A DNA stretch of 64,000 nucleotides from Streptomyces lydicus (GCF_004125265.1 NZ_RDTE01000003.1:558001-622000); one strand, 5' to 3'. Shown: positions 52,032-61,104, counted from the first letter of the stretch. Program-made: numbers and translations. The notes: generated by a model from the sequence alone, not told the origin.

Positions 52032-53642
52032 ATGGACACACCGCCAGGCCGTCCGGCGCGGTGGCTCGGCTCCCCCTGGACCCGGGGGGCGGCCGCCGCG
52101 CTCGCCGGTGCGGTGCCGGCCCTCACCTTCCCCGCGCCGTCATGGTGGTGGCTGGCGTATGTCGCGCTGGTGCCCTGGCTGCTGCTGGTGCGGTCGGCAC
52201 CGACCCGCCGGCGGGCGGCGCTGGACGGCTGGCTGGGCGGCACCGGCTTCATGCTGGCCGTCCACCAGTGGCTGCTGCCCAGCCTGCATGTCTTCATCCT
52301 GGTGCTCGCCCTGCTGCTCGGTGCGCTCTGGGCCCCCTGGGGGGTGCTGGTACGCGCGCTGCTGGGTGACGCGCCCCCGGCGGGCGGGGCGGCGCGCGAG
52401 GGTCCCGCGCGGACGAGGTCCGGGGAAGCCTCTGCCGCAGGACGGCGGCGGGCGAGGCGCGGACGGTGCGCCGCCGCGCTGGTGCTGGTGCCCTCGGGCT
52501 GGCTGATGGTCGAACTGGTCCGCTCCTGGGAGTACTTGGGCGGCCCCTGGGGGCTGCTGGGCTCCAGCCAGTGGCAGGTGCCGCCCGCGCTGCGGCTGGC
52601 GTCGGTCGGCGGGGTGTGGCTGGTGAGCCTGCTGGTGGTGACGGTGAACACGGCGGTGGCCGAGCTGATCGCCCGCCCGGCGGCACGGCTGCCCGCCGTC
52701 GCCGGGCTGCTGGTGTGCGCGCTGGCGGCCACCGTGGCCTGGTTCTGGGCGCCGGTCCCCCGCATCACCGGCACGGTGCGGGTCGCGGTCGTCCAGCCGA
52801 ACCGGACCGGCACCCCCGCCGCCCGCCTGGACCGCAGCGAGGCCCTGACCCGGTCGCTGGCGGGCCGCGGGGTACGCCTGATCGTCTGGGGCGAGAGCAG
52901 CCTCTACACGGACCCGGCGGACCACCCGGCCCTCGCCGCCCGCCTCGCCGCCCTCTCCCGGCGGACCGGTGCCGAGCTGCTGATCAACGCCGACTCCGCG
53001 CACGCCGACCGGCCGGGCATCTCCAAGAGCGCGGTCCTGATCGGCCCGGACGGACCCACCGGGGACCGCTACGCCAAGATGCGGCTGGTGCCCTTCGGCG
53101 AGTACATACCGTTCCGGTCCGTACTGGGCTGGGCGACGCGGGTGGGCAAGGCGGCCCCCAGCGACCGGCTGCGCGGCACCCGCCAGGTGGTGATGCCGGT
53201 CGCCGCCGCGGGCGGACTGCGCATCGGGCCGCTGGTGTGCTTCGAGACCGCCTTTCCCGACATGAGCCGCCATCTGGCGCGCGACGGCGCGCGGGTGCTG
53301 GTCGCCCAGTCCTCGACCTCGACCTTCCAGGACAGCTGGGCGCCCGCCCAGCATGCGTCACTGGGTGCGCTGCGCGCCGCGGAGAACTGGCGGCCCATGG
53401 TGCACGCCACGCTCACCGGCATCAGCGCGGTGTACGGCCCCCGGGGCGAGCCGATCGGCGAACGGCTCGGCACCGACCGCAGTGCGGCGGCCGTCTACGA
53501 TCTGCCGCTGGCCGCGGGCACCAGCCCGTACACCCGGTTCGGCGACTGGGCGGTGTACGGGGCGATGGGTGCGCTGGTGCTCGCCGGCGGGTACGCCGGG
53601 CTGCGGGCGCTCAGCAGGCGGACTGGGCGAGCGCGTCGGTGA
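52032..53642 (+). CDS. lnt: apolipoprotein N-acyltransferase
   Basis: A 536-residue membrane enzyme. The N-terminal half has about six membrane helices, with a low-complexity Arg/Gly loop at about 115-155. The C-terminal nitrilase-like domain has the catalytic Glu in LIVWGESSLYTDP, Lys in YAKMRLVPFGEYIPF and Cys in IGPLVCFETAFPDMS. It acylates the N-terminal cysteine of lipoproteins such as ModA. AGGGAGG precedes ATG 52032. The last 32 bp overlap the convergent oxidoreductase gene. Confidence 0.92.
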   Translation: MDTPPGRPARWLGSPWTRGAAAALAGAVPALTFPAPSWWWLAYVALVPWLLLVRSAPTRRRAALDGWLGGTGFMLAVHQWLLPSLHVFILVLALLLGALWAPWGVLVRALLGDAPPAGGAAREGPARTRSGEASAAGRRRARRGRCAAALVLVPSGWLMVELVRSWEYLGGPWGLLGSSQWQVPPALRLASVGGVWLVSLLVVTVNTAVAELIARPAARLPAVAGLLVCALAATVAWFWAPVPRITGTVRVAVVQPNRTGTPAARLDRSEALTRSLAGRGVRLIVWGESSLYTDPADHPALAARLAALSRRTGAELLINADSAHADRPGISKSAVLIGPDGPTGDRYAKMRLVPFGEYIPFRSVLGWATRVGKAAPSDRLRGTRQVVMPVAAAGGLRIGPLVCFETAFPDMSRHLARDGARVLVAQSSTSTFQDSWAPAQHASLGALRAAENWRPMVHATLTGISAVYGPRGEPIGERLGTDRSAAAVYDLPLAAGTSPYTRFGDWAVYGAMGALVLAGGYAGLRALSRRTGRARR

Positions 53643-54519
53643 TCACCCGTTCGCACAGCTCATGGGTGCGCAGGGCGTCCTCGGCGGACGACTGCCGGCC
53701 GGCTCGTACGTCGTCCAGGAACGCCAGGACGATCTGCTCGATGCCGCGCTGCCGGGCGACCGGCACCCAGTCGCCGCGGCGCCGGATGCTCGGCTGCCCC
53801 TTGTGGTCGATCACCTCGGCGAGGTTCACGACCTCGCGCTTGGTGTCCTGTCCGGACACTTCGAGGCGTTCCTCGGCCGACCCGCTCAGGCGGTTCATGG
53901 TGCCGAGCGCGGTGAAGCCGTCGCCGGAGAGCTGCAGCACCACATGCTGCATCAGCCCGTCACGGATCCGGGCGCGCACATCGATGTGGTCGATCTCGCC
54001 GGGGACGAGGAACCGCAGGGTGTCCACGACGTGGATGAAGTCGTCCAGCACGAGCGTGCGCGGGTCCTCGGGCAGCCCGATCCGGTTCTTCTGCATCAGG
54101 ATCAGATCGCGGGCGTGCTCGCGGCACTGGGCGTAGGCGGGAGCGAACCGGCGGTTGAAGCCGACGGTGAGGCCCACACCGCGCTCTTCGGCGCGCGCGA
54201 CGAGGCGCTGGGAGGTGGCGAGTTCGTAGGAGAGCGGCTTGTCGACATAGGTCGGCACACCTGCCTCGATCAGCCGGTTCACGATCTCGGGGTGGGCCGC
54301 GGTGGCGGCGTGCACGAAGGCCGCGTCCAGGCCGGTGGCGAGCAGCGAGTCCAGGTCGCTGTGCAGCTGCCCCGGGGTCAGCCGGTGAGCGGCACCGACG
54401 CGTTCCAGGGTGGCCGGGGTGCGGGTGTGCAGATGCAGTTCGAGCCCGGGTTGGGTACCCAGCACGGGGAGATACGCCTTCTGGGCGATGTCGCCGAGTC
54501 CGATGCAGCCGACCTTCAC
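53611..54519 (-). CDS. Gfo/Idh/MocA-family oxidoreductase
   Basis: A 302-residue NAD(P)-dependent dehydrogenase. The Rossmann motif is VGCIGLGDIAQKAYLPVLGT at the N-terminus, and the family motif VPTYVDKPLSYELATSQRLV at about 86-105 carries the conserved Lys of the DKP box. GTG 54519 has AAGGAGC and overlaps the stop of the upstream broken monooxygenase frame. The sugar-like substrate is unknown. It may have been co-transcribed with the monooxygenase. Confidence 0.9.
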   Translation of the reverse strand: MKVGCIGLGDIAQKAYLPVLGTQPGLELHLHTRTPATLERVGAAHRLTPGQLHSDLDSLLATGLDAAFVHAATAAHPEIVNRLIEAGVPTYVDKPLSYELATSQRLVARAEERGVGLTVGFNRRFAPAYAQCREHARDLILMQKNRIGLPEDPRTLVLDDFIHVVDTLRFLVPGEIDHIDVRARIRDGLMQHVVLQLSGDGFTALGTMNRLSGSAEERLEVSGQDTKREVVNLAEVIDHKGQPSIRRRGDWVPVARQRGIEQIVLAFLDDVRAGRQSSAEDALRTHELCERVITDALAQSAC

Positions 54520-55299
54520 TCGTGCTCCTTGGGTTGCGCCGCGGCCCTGGTGCCTCGCGTGCCGGAAGCATACGTCCCGCCCGCCGGCCACCGGTCGGCG
54601 ATCCCGTCCAGGGCCCGCAGCATCAGATCCGGGGCGAGCCGGGCGGTGGCGGCCATCAGGACGGCGCGCAGCGCGCAGGCGGGCCCGGAGCGCCAGGTGG
54701 TGAGCCGGCCGATCCGCTCGGCACGGCGTACGACCGCCATGGTGTGCGGCAGCCGCTGCCGGGTGTACGCGGTGAGCGCGTCGGCCGGTCCGGTATCCGG
54801 TGCGGCCAGGTGTGCCAGCACGACGGCGTCCTCGATGGCCTGGCAGCCGCCCTGTCCGAGGTTCGGGGTCATGGGGTGGACTGCGTCGCCGAGCAGGGCG
54901 ACCCGTCCCCGGTGGAAGGCGGGCGGCGCGGCGGCCGCGGTGTACACGTCGTTGCGGAGGACCGTGGCCGGGTCCGCCGCGGCGAGGAGGGCGGGAACGG
55001 GGTGGTGCCAGTTGCCGAAGCGGCGCAGCAGTTCGGCCCGTTCGTCGCCGGCCCGGCCGCCCGGCGGTACGGCCGCGGTGGCGTAGGCATAGATCCGCCC
55101 GCCGGACAGCGGCACGGTGCCCCATGTACTGCCGGGGCCCCAGGCCGCTCCGTGCCGGGTTTCCGGAGGCGGCGCCCGGCTCCGGTGGGATGGTGCGCTC
55201 CAGGACGGTCACCGACCAGCCGCGGCGGTCCAGTGCCGCCGCGGCGGTGAGCCCGCCGATACCGCCGCCGATCACCAGCGCGCTGCGCTGCCGCATCAT
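54516..55299 (-). pseudogene. FAD-dependent monooxygenase with internal deletion and frameshift
   Basis: The N-terminal FAD domain starts at 55299 (RQRSALVIGGGIGGLTAAAA, then LDRRGWSVTVLER). Near 55160 the frame changes, and the second half runs in another frame from ETRHGAAWGPGSTWGTVPLS to the second FAD motif GRVALLGDAVHPMTPNLGQG and a stop at 54516. Compared with homologues of about 380-400 residues, about 150 residues between the FAD and substrate domains are missing, and the reading frame is broken at the junction. Its TetR-type regulator and operators upstream look intact. Confidence 0.85.
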
Positions 55300-55318
55300 G
55301 TCCCCCACCCTCGATATC

Positions 55319-55363
55319 ACTACAGGTGTAGTATTCCGACACCTCGCACACTACACCTGTAGT
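55319..55363. promoter_or_regulatory. paired TetR operators
   Basis: ACTACAGGTGTAGT (55319-55332) and ACTACACCTGTAGT (55350-55363) are each palindromic with ACTACA/TGTAGT arms, and are inverted copies of one another. Their centres lie 31 bp apart, about three helical turns. They sit between the broken monooxygenase and the tetR start, so both promoters could be controlled. Confidence 0.85.
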
Positions 55364-55384
55364 CAACCCGTTAGGCTCCCCGGC

Positions 55385-56020
55385 ATGGACTCCCGCAGCG
55401 GCCGCGCCCCGGCGCCCGCCACTCGCCGCCAACTGATCGCCGATACGGCGCTGACGCTGCTCGCCGAGTGCGGGATGCGCGGGCTGACCCACCGGGCGGT
55501 GGACGAGGCGGCCGGCCTGCCGCAGGGCTCCACCTCGAATCTCGCCCGCACCCGGGCGGCCCTGCTGGAGACGGCGGTACGGCGGCTGGCCGAGCGGGAG
55601 GCGGCCGTGCTGACGCCCCGTGAGCTGCCCGGGGCGCCGACGCAAGGGGCTGGGACGGCGCCGCGGCCGGACGACGCCGTGGCGGCGGTCGCCGGGGCGG
55701 TCTCCCTGGCGCTGCACCGCTATCTCTCCCGGCACCGGCAGCTGCTCATCGCCCGTTACGAACTGGCCCTGGAAGCCACCCGCAGGCCCGAGCTGCGGGC
55801 GGTCTACGACCGGGCGGGGAGGGCCTTCCGGGAGCCGATGACAGCGATGCTGGCGGCGGCCGGTTCCGCCGAGCCCGAGCGGCATGCGCTGAGCATGGTC
55901 GCGTGGTGCGACGGAGTGCTGTTCTCCTGTACCGCCGGACAGTTCCATGCGGCCGTCCCCACCCGTGACGCACTACGCACGTCCTGCGCGGAGCTGCTCG
56001 ACGGCATGCTGCGGCGGTGA
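55385..56020 (+). CDS. TetR-family transcriptional regulator
   Basis: A 211-residue regulator. The helix-turn-helix region is RRQLIADTALTLLAECGMRG, then LTHRAVDEAAGLPQGSTSNL at about 35-54. The C-terminal ligand domain follows (LALEATRRPELRAVYDRAGR and others). It is divergent from the monooxygenase pseudogene and should bind the paired operators between them. Confidence 0.9.
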   Translation: MDSRSGRAPAPATRRQLIADTALTLLAECGMRGLTHRAVDEAAGLPQGSTSNLARTRAALLETAVRRLAEREAAVLTPRELPGAPTQGAGTAPRPDDAVAAVAGAVSLALHRYLSRHRQLLIARYELALEATRRPELRAVYDRAGRAFREPMTAMLAAAGSAEPERHALSMVAWCDGVLFSCTAGQFHAAVPTRDALRTSCAELLDGMLRR

Positions 56021-56070
56021 GCGCGCCGGCTTGTGGGGTGGCCCCCCGATTTACGGAGTGGCCCGCGGGA

Positions 56071-56610
56071 TCACGGAGTGTGGCGGGCGGTGCCGTCGAG
56101 CCGTAGCTGCAGCCGGTCGATGGCGTCCCGCAGGCCCTGGCGGTATTCGCCGTCGGCGAGAGCGTTGGCCGAGGCACGCGCGCGCCGCAGCTGCGCCCGC
56201 GCATCGGCAGGCCGGTCCAGAGCGGCGTAGTCGGCCGCGATGTTGAGATGCAGCGAGGGGAAGAACGCCCGGAGCGCGACGAGGGGGTGGCGGGGGCCGG
56301 GGCCGTCGGCCACCTTCGGTGCTTCCGGCGTGCCGGTGTTCCCGGGCCGTTCGGTGACGAAGCCCTCGGCCGCCTCCAGGGCCCTGAGGTCCCAGTCGAG
56401 TTCGTCCCTGGGGTCGTCCTGGGTGTCGGCCATGTAGTGGGCGAGGGTGCAGCGGTGGAAGGCGTCTCCCTGCGGCCCGATCTCGTGCCACAGCGCCGAG
56501 AGACGGTTGCGTGCCTCTTCCCGGTCGCCCGCGCGATGCAACATGATCGCCTGGCCGATCCGGGTCAGCACTCCGTCCTCGGGTGTCGCCTCCCGCCGCT
56601 TGTCCACCAC
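56071..56610 (-). CDS. hypothetical helical (TPR-like) protein
   Basis: A 179-residue helical protein with repeats resembling TPR: GVLTRIGQAIMLHRAGDREE, then ARNRLSALWHEIGPQGDAFH and LNIAADYAALDRPADARAQL. No catalytic motif is visible. The start is GTG 56610; an in-frame second GTG follows directly. No operon partner is near. It may be a tetratricopeptide protein of unknown partner. Confidence 0.75.
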   Translation of the reverse strand: MVDKRREATPEDGVLTRIGQAIMLHRAGDREEARNRLSALWHEIGPQGDAFHRCTLAHYMADTQDDPRDELDWDLRALEAAEGFVTERPGNTGTPEAPKVADGPGPRHPLVALRAFFPSLHLNIAADYAALDRPADARAQLRRARASANALADGEYRQGLRDAIDRLQLRLDGTARHTP

Positions 56611-56747
56611 CGCGCACTCCGTCTCCGCTCACCACGGTCGTTGCCGTTCCCCCGACGCTAACCGCCGGAGGGAACCTGCGCGCGGTGTGCACGACGCGCC
56701 GGGTGGCGGGACTCCCCCGCCATGATCGGCCGGATGGGTCGGACGGC

Positions 56748-57428
56748 TCAGCCCAGGTCAGAAATCCGCCAGTCGATCGGGGTATGCCCCTGTGCGGCGA
56801 CCGCCGCATCGATCTGGGTGAAGGGGCGGGAGCCGAAGAACTTCTTCGCCGAGAGCGGGGAGGGGTGCGCACCCTGCACCACGGCATGCCGCTCGGTGTC
56901 GATCAGCGGCAGCTTCTTCTTGGCGTAATTCCCCCAGAGCACGAAGACCGCCGGGTCGGGCCGGGAGGCCACGGCACGGATGACCGCGTCGGTGACCTTC
57001 TCCCATCCCTTGCCCTTGTGGGAGTTCGCCTCGCCCTCGCGGACCGTGAGGACGGCGTTCAGCAGCAGCACTCCCTGGCGAGCCCAGGGCATCAGATAGC
57101 CGTTGTCCGGAACCGGGTGGCCGAGCTCCTCCTTCATCTCCTTGTAGATGTTCCGCAGCGACGGCGGTGTCTTGACACCGGGCTGCACGGAGAAACACAG
57201 GCCGTGGCCCTGGCCCGCGCCGTGGTACGGGTCCTGGCCCAGGATGAGCACCTTCACCTGGTCGTAGGGCGTCGCCTCCAGCGCCGCGAAGACCTGCTCG
57301 CGGGGCGGGTAGACAGGACCGGCGGCCCGCTCCTGCTCGACGAAGTCCGTGAGCTCCTTGAAATAGGGCTTCTCCAACTCCTCGCCGAGGACCCCGCGCC
57401 AGGATTCGGGCAGCATGTCGGTCACCAC
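56748..57428 (-). CDS. ung: uracil-DNA glycosylase
   Basis: A 226-residue family 1 enzyme. The water-activating motif is VLILGQDPYHGAGQGHGLCF at about 57-76, and the DNA-intercalation motif is VVQGAHPSPLSAKKFFGSRP. GTG 57428 has GGAGG at 8 nt and gives a length typical of the family. It removes uracil from DNA in base-excision repair. Confidence 0.95.
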   Translation of the reverse strand: MVTDMLPESWRGVLGEELEKPYFKELTDFVEQERAAGPVYPPREQVFAALEATPYDQVKVLILGQDPYHGAGQGHGLCFSVQPGVKTPPSLRNIYKEMKEELGHPVPDNGYLMPWARQGVLLLNAVLTVREGEANSHKGKGWEKVTDAVIRAVASRPDPAVFVLWGNYAKKKLPLIDTERHAVVQGAHPSPLSAKKFFGSRPFTQIDAAVAAQGHTPIDWRISDLG

Positions 57429-57531
57429 GTCAACAACCTCCGGTGTGCATTGCGTTCTCACTCCCAGAACCTACCGGCGACCACTGACAATGCCGTCCGC
57501 GGGCCGATGACCCGGTCCGCCGGCCCCGAAC

Positions 57532-57562
57532 GTGGTGCCGGCCCCGACGGGACCGGCACCAC
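57532..57562 (-). terminator. hairpin downstream of the SDR gene
   Basis: GTGGTGCCGG (57532-57541) pairs with CCGGCACCAC (57553-57562), with extra CCC/GGG pairing inside. It lies about 60 bp after the SDR stop on the minus strand and before the ung start. Confidence 0.75.
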
Positions 57563-57620
57563 GGACACTGTCTCCGGGAGCGCACACCACGGCAGGGCCT
57601 CCCGGGCCCGCCCGGTGCCG

Positions 57621-58391
57621 TCAGACGCCGACGTTCAGGAACAGCCCGCCGTCCACGACCAGGGTCTGGCCGGTGATCCAGCCCGCGGCGTCGGACAGCA
57701 GGAAGGCCGCCGCCCCGCCGATGTCCTCCGGGACGCCGAGCCGCCCCAGCGGGTAGCCGGCCGCCGCCTCCTCCTCACGGTTCTCGTACAGCGCCGCCGC
57801 GAACTTGGTCTTGACCACCGCGGGCGCGATCGCATTGACCCGCACCCCGGGCGCGAACTCGTGGCCGAGCTGCAGCGTCAGGTTCACCATGGCGGCCTTG
57901 CTGATCCCGTACGCACCGACGAAGGGCGAGGCGTTGAGGCCGGCGATCGAGGCGATGTTGACGATCGCCCCGCCGTTGTCCTTCTGCCAGGCGTGCCAGG
58001 TGCGCTGCGCGAAGCCCAGCGCCGAGACGACATTGGTCTCGAACACCTTGCGCGCGACGCCGAGGTCGAGGTCGGCGATGGGACCGAACACCGGGTTCGT
58101 ACCGGCGTTGTTGACGAGGTAGTCGACCCGGCCGAAGGTCTCCATCGCGCGCTCGACGGCGGCGGCCTGGTGGGCCTCGTCGTGCGCCTTGCCGGCGACG
58201 CCGATCGCCCGGTCCGTGCCCAGCTTCCCGACGGCCTCCTTGAGGGTGTCCTCGTTGCGGCCGGTGATGACGACCCGGTCGCCGCGGGCCACCAGTGCCT
58301 CGGCGATGCCGTAGCCGATGCCTCGGCTGCCGCCGGTGACCAGCGCCACCTTGCCGGTGAGCTCGGGGAGCCCGCTGTCCTGCTCGGTCAT
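57621..58391 (-). CDS. short-chain dehydrogenase/reductase
   Basis: A 256-residue classical SDR. The cofactor motif is GKVALVTGGSRGIGYGIAEA at about 13-32, followed by NNAG in DYLVNNAGTNPVFG. The active site has Ser in NIASIAGLNASPFVGAY and YxxxK as YGISK. It ends VVDGGLFLNVGV. The substrate is unknown; such enzymes act on 3-oxoacyl or steroid-like substrates. It lies 29 bp after the FabG-like gene, probably in one operon. Confidence 0.92.
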   Translation of the reverse strand: MTEQDSGLPELTGKVALVTGGSRGIGYGIAEALVARGDRVVITGRNEDTLKEAVGKLGTDRAIGVAGKAHDEAHQAAAVERAMETFGRVDYLVNNAGTNPVFGPIADLDLGVARKVFETNVVSALGFAQRTWHAWQKDNGGAIVNIASIAGLNASPFVGAYGISKAAMVNLTLQLGHEFAPGVRVNAIAPAVVKTKFAAALYENREEEAAAGYPLGRLGVPEDIGGAAAFLLSDAAGWITGQTLVVDGGLFLNVGV

Positions 58392-58420
58392 GTTCTGTAC
58401 TCCTGGAGTCGGTGGGGCGG

Positions 58421-59182
58421 TCAGTTGAGCGGGCCGCCGGCGACGTACATGACCTGGCCGGACACAAAGCCGGCCGCCTCGCCGGTGAAGAAGGCGATGG
58501 CGTTGGCGATGTCCTCGGGGCGGCCGACGCGCTGCACCGGGATCTGGGTGGCCGCCGCGGCCTGGAACTCCTCGAAGCCCATGCCGACGCGCTCGGCGGT
58601 GGCGGCGGTCATGTCGGTGACGATGAAACCGGGGGCGACGGCGTTGGCGGTGACGCCGAACTTGCCGAGCTCGATGGCGAGGGTCTTGGTGAAGCCCTGG
58701 AGGCCGGCCTTGGCCGCCGAGTAGTTGACCTGGCCGCGGTTGCCGAGCGCCGAGCTGGAGGAGAGGTTCACGATCCGGCCGAACTTGGCGTCCACCATGT
58801 GCTTCTGGCAGGCACGGGACATCAGGAAGGCACCGCGCAGGTGCACGTTCATGACCGTGTCCCAGTCGGTCTCGCTCATCTTGAACAGCAGGTTGTCGCG
58901 GAGCACACCGGCGTTGTTGACGAGGACCGTCGGCGCACCGAGCTCGGACGCGACGCGTGCGACCGCCGCGTCGACCTGCTCGGCGTCGGAGACGTCACAG
59001 CCGACCGCGATGGCCTTGCCCCCGGCCTTGGTGATCGTCTCGACGGTGTCCTTGCACGCCGCCTCGTCGAGGTCGAGTACGGCGACGGCGCGGCCCTCGG
59101 CGGCCAGCCGGACGGCGGTCGCCGCGCCGATACCGCGGGCCGCGCCCGTCACGATGGCAACGCGCTGCTCGGTGGTGGACAT
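58421..59182 (-). CDS. fabG: 3-oxoacyl-ACP reductase-like SDR
   Basis: A 253-residue SDR close to FabG: RVAIVTGAARGIGAATAVRL, VLVNNAGVLRDNLLFKMSE, RIVNLSSSSALGNRGQVNYS with YSAAK, and the end YVAGGPLN. GAGGAGAA precedes ATG 59182. It probably reduces 3-oxoacyl thioesters with NADPH. The upstream region holds AAGCGGTTGCTCA, a motif seen before many actinobacterial beta-oxidation genes. Confidence 0.9.
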   Translation of the reverse strand: MSTTEQRVAIVTGAARGIGAATAVRLAAEGRAVAVLDLDEAACKDTVETITKAGGKAIAVGCDVSDAEQVDAAVARVASELGAPTVLVNNAGVLRDNLLFKMSETDWDTVMNVHLRGAFLMSRACQKHMVDAKFGRIVNLSSSSALGNRGQVNYSAAKAGLQGFTKTLAIELGKFGVTANAVAPGFIVTDMTAATAERVGMGFEEFQAAAATQIPVQRVGRPEDIANAIAFFTGEAAGFVSGQVMYVAGGPLN

Positions 59183-59374
59183 GCGGGTTCTCCTCACCCT
59201 CGAAACCTCGACAAGCGGTCCGCCGCACCGATCCCGTGGGTGAGCAACCGCTTAGTACCCTGAGCAGGGCTGACGCTAGAAGCCCGGCCACCCGCTGTCA
59301 ACGCCCCACCACCGCGCCGTTGCACACCTCACCTGCAAGGCAGGCCGCAGTCCGGCGCGACCACGTGGCCCGAT
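59183..59374. promoter_or_regulatory. promoter region of the SDR operon
   Basis: The minus strand holds GTACTAAGCGGTTGCTCA around 59241-59258, a pattern often found before acyl-CoA and FabG-type genes in actinobacteria and recognised by TetR-like regulators. No gene is seen here. Confidence 0.4.
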
Positions 59375-59413
59375 CACGCCACACGGCCACGCCACACGGC
59401 CACGTCACACGAC
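59375..59413. repeat. 13-bp tandem repeat, three copies
   Basis: CACGCCACACGGC occurs twice in perfect tandem (59375-59387 and 59388-59400), then a third time with two changes (59401-59413), directly before a terminator hairpin. It lies in non-coding DNA between two convergent-to-tandem operons. Confidence 0.7.
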
Positions 59414-59454
59414 AGGGCGCCCGGTGCCGCCCACGAGACGGAACCGGGCGCCCT
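59414..59454 (-). terminator. hairpin after the HipA-like/DUF3037 operon
   Basis: AGGGCGCCCGGT (59414-59425) pairs perfectly with ACCGGGCGCCCT (59443-59454) around a 17-nt loop, about 65 bp beyond the DUF3037 stop on the minus strand. Confidence 0.75.
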
Positions 59455-59519
59455 GAACGGCGGACCCGCAAGACCTCACCACATTCTCGGCGCACTCTCG
59501 GCGCACTCGCAGCGGACTC

Positions 59520-59915
59520 TCAGCGCACCAACAGCTCCATCAGCCGCTCGACCTCGGCAGCGGGATCGACGGTCAGGCCGGTGTGCACCGGGCCCGGCTG
59601 GACGATGGTGCTGCGCGGCGCCATCAGCCAGCGGAAACGACGTCCCGCGTCCTCCCCCGCCGCCTGTCCGGCCCGCTCGCCGCCCTGGCAGACGCCCTCG
59701 ACGGCACCGAGCGCGGCGCGCACCCCGGCCACGTCGGTCGTGGGATCCAGGGCCAGCAGCCGGGCCTCGTCCAGATGGGTCCTGGCCTCGACGAAGCGCC
59801 GGGCGTGGCAGTACACGACCACACCGGCATTGATCATCTCGCCGCGCTCGACCCGGGGTACGACCTTCAGCAGCGCGTACTCGAAAACGTCGCGCCCGTT
59901 GTGCAGACCGGTCAC
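59520..59915 (-). CDS. DUF3037 family protein
   Basis: A 131-residue protein with the DUF3037 pattern: DVFEYALLKVVPRVERGEMI, then NAGVVVYCHARRFVEARTHL, and a late RSTIVQPGPVHTGLTVDPAA. The function is unknown. GTG 59915 overlaps the stop of the HipA-like gene (GTGA), so the two are made together and may act as a pair. Confidence 0.88.
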   Translation of the reverse strand: MTGLHNGRDVFEYALLKVVPRVERGEMINAGVVVYCHARRFVEARTHLDEARLLALDPTTDVAGVRAALGAVEGVCQGGERAGQAAGEDAGRRFRWLMAPRSTIVQPGPVHTGLTVDPAAEVERLMELLVR

Positions 59916-60736
59916 TTCACCGCCCTCCGTACCAGCCGTGCGGCCAGCCATTCCGGCACCTGCGAGGGCTTGTCCCCGGTGGGCTCCCCGAGGGTGATCC
60001 GCTCGCTGATCGTCCCGGCGCGGGCCAGCAGCGTGCTCACATAGGCCTGGCGCAGCGCGTCCGGGGAATCAAAGCCCTGCTCGTCGGCCAGCCATTCGTC
60101 CGGCACCTCGGCCGCGATCTCGGCCAGCAGCTCCTCGGTGATCAGCGGAACGAACTCCTCGGCCGCCGCCGCGATATCCGGCCCGAAGGTGGCCAGCACG
60201 TGGTCGGAGGCGTTGTACGGCCGGGCCGAAGCCTTCTGCGCGCTCGGCCAGTTGTGGTGCCAGATCATCGCCGCACCGTGGTCGATCAGCCACAGTTCGC
60301 CGTGCCAGACCAGCAGATTGGGGTTGCGCCAGGACCGGTCGACGTTGTTGACCAGGGCGTCGAACCACACCACACGGCCCGCCTCGCGCGCGCTCACCTC
60401 GAAGGCGAGCGGATCGAAGCCCAGCGACCCGGGGAGGTAGTCCATCCCCAGATTGAGCCCCCCGCTGGCCTTCAGCAGCTCCTGCACCTCCTGGTCCGGC
60501 TCCCCCAGCCCGATGACGGGATCGAGCTGCATCCGCACCAGCTCCGGCACCCGCAGCCCGAGCCGCCGGCCCAGCTCGCCGCAGATCACCTCGGCAACGA
60601 GCGTCTTCCGCCCCTGCCCGGCACCGGTGAACTTCATGACGTAGGTACCGAGGTCGTCGGCCTCGACGATCCCCGGAAGCGATCCGCCTTCACGCAACGG
60701 CGTGACATAGCGAGTCGCTGTCACCTCTGTAAGCAC
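59912..60736 (-). CDS. HipA-like kinase-fold protein
   Basis: A 274-residue protein of the HipA kinase family, stand-alone type. Motifs are DLGTYVMKFTGAGQGRKTLV at about 28-47 (nucleotide-binding Lys), FDALVNNVDRSWRNPNLLVW (catalytic Asp-Arg and Asn) and LWLIDHGAAMIWHH (metal Asp). All key kinase residues seem present. HipB-like antitoxin is absent; the partner is the DUF3037 gene. The start is GTG 60736, with GTG 60724 possible. The usual toxin role need not apply. Confidence 0.82.
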   Translation of the reverse strand: MLTEVTATRYVTPLREGGSLPGIVEADDLGTYVMKFTGAGQGRKTLVAEVICGELGRRLGLRVPELVRMQLDPVIGLGEPDQEVQELLKASGGLNLGMDYLPGSLGFDPLAFEVSAREAGRVVWFDALVNNVDRSWRNPNLLVWHGELWLIDHGAAMIWHHNWPSAQKASARPYNASDHVLATFGPDIAAAAEEFVPLITEELLAEIAAEVPDEWLADEQGFDSPDALRQAYVSTLLARAGTISERITLGEPTGDKPSQVPEWLAARLVRRAVK

Positions 60737-60812
60737 TTTCCCAGGCCACCCATCTCTTCCGCCTTGCAATCCATGATCGACTTCGGCCGGGTGCGGCAGC
60801 GGAAATCGCCCG

Positions 60813-61104
60813 TCAACGGCCCTGGGGAGAATCCGGGGAGTTTCGCATGGCATGCGGTTCTCCCTGCTTCCCGAGCAGTCCGTCGATGGCGGTGCGCCCC
60901 TCGCTTCCGGCCTCCGGCATGAAGTGAGCATAGTAACTGAGGGTGATCACAGGCGAGGAGTGCCCGAGCCATCCCCCACGGAAGCTCCACCTCTACCGGC
61001 GGGAACGCGTCGACATGACGCTTCAGCCCCTCGGCCACCGAAGGGGGCATGTCGACGGTAGGGTCTTGGCTCCCCTCGGCAGGGCGAAGTACAACCTTCC
61101 GGTA
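60813..61104 (-). pseudogene. tyrosine integrase remnant with internal deletion
   Basis: On the minus strand, DPTVDMPPSVAEGLKRHVDA and FPPVEVELPWG match the middle of Streptomyces phage/plasmid integrases. The frame then shifts and continues as LGHSSPVITLSYYAHFMPEA and GRTAIDGLLGKQGE to NSPDSPQGR and a stop at 60813. The catalytic Tyr region is present, but the segment with the Arg-His-Arg catalytic residues and the N-terminal DNA-binding domain are gone. It is the remains of an integrated element. Confidence 0.82.

Noticed and set aside
53611..55320. Single 569-residue minus-strand protein joining a FAD motif to the Gfo/Idh/MocA enzyme
   Set aside because: The middle is arginine-rich shadow sequence. 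The frame links the start of the broken monooxygenase to an independent gene starting at GTG 54519.
59375..59413. CRISPR array
   Set aside because: The 13-bp repeats are directly tandem with no spacers, and no cas genes are present. No CRISPR array was seen anywhere in the window.
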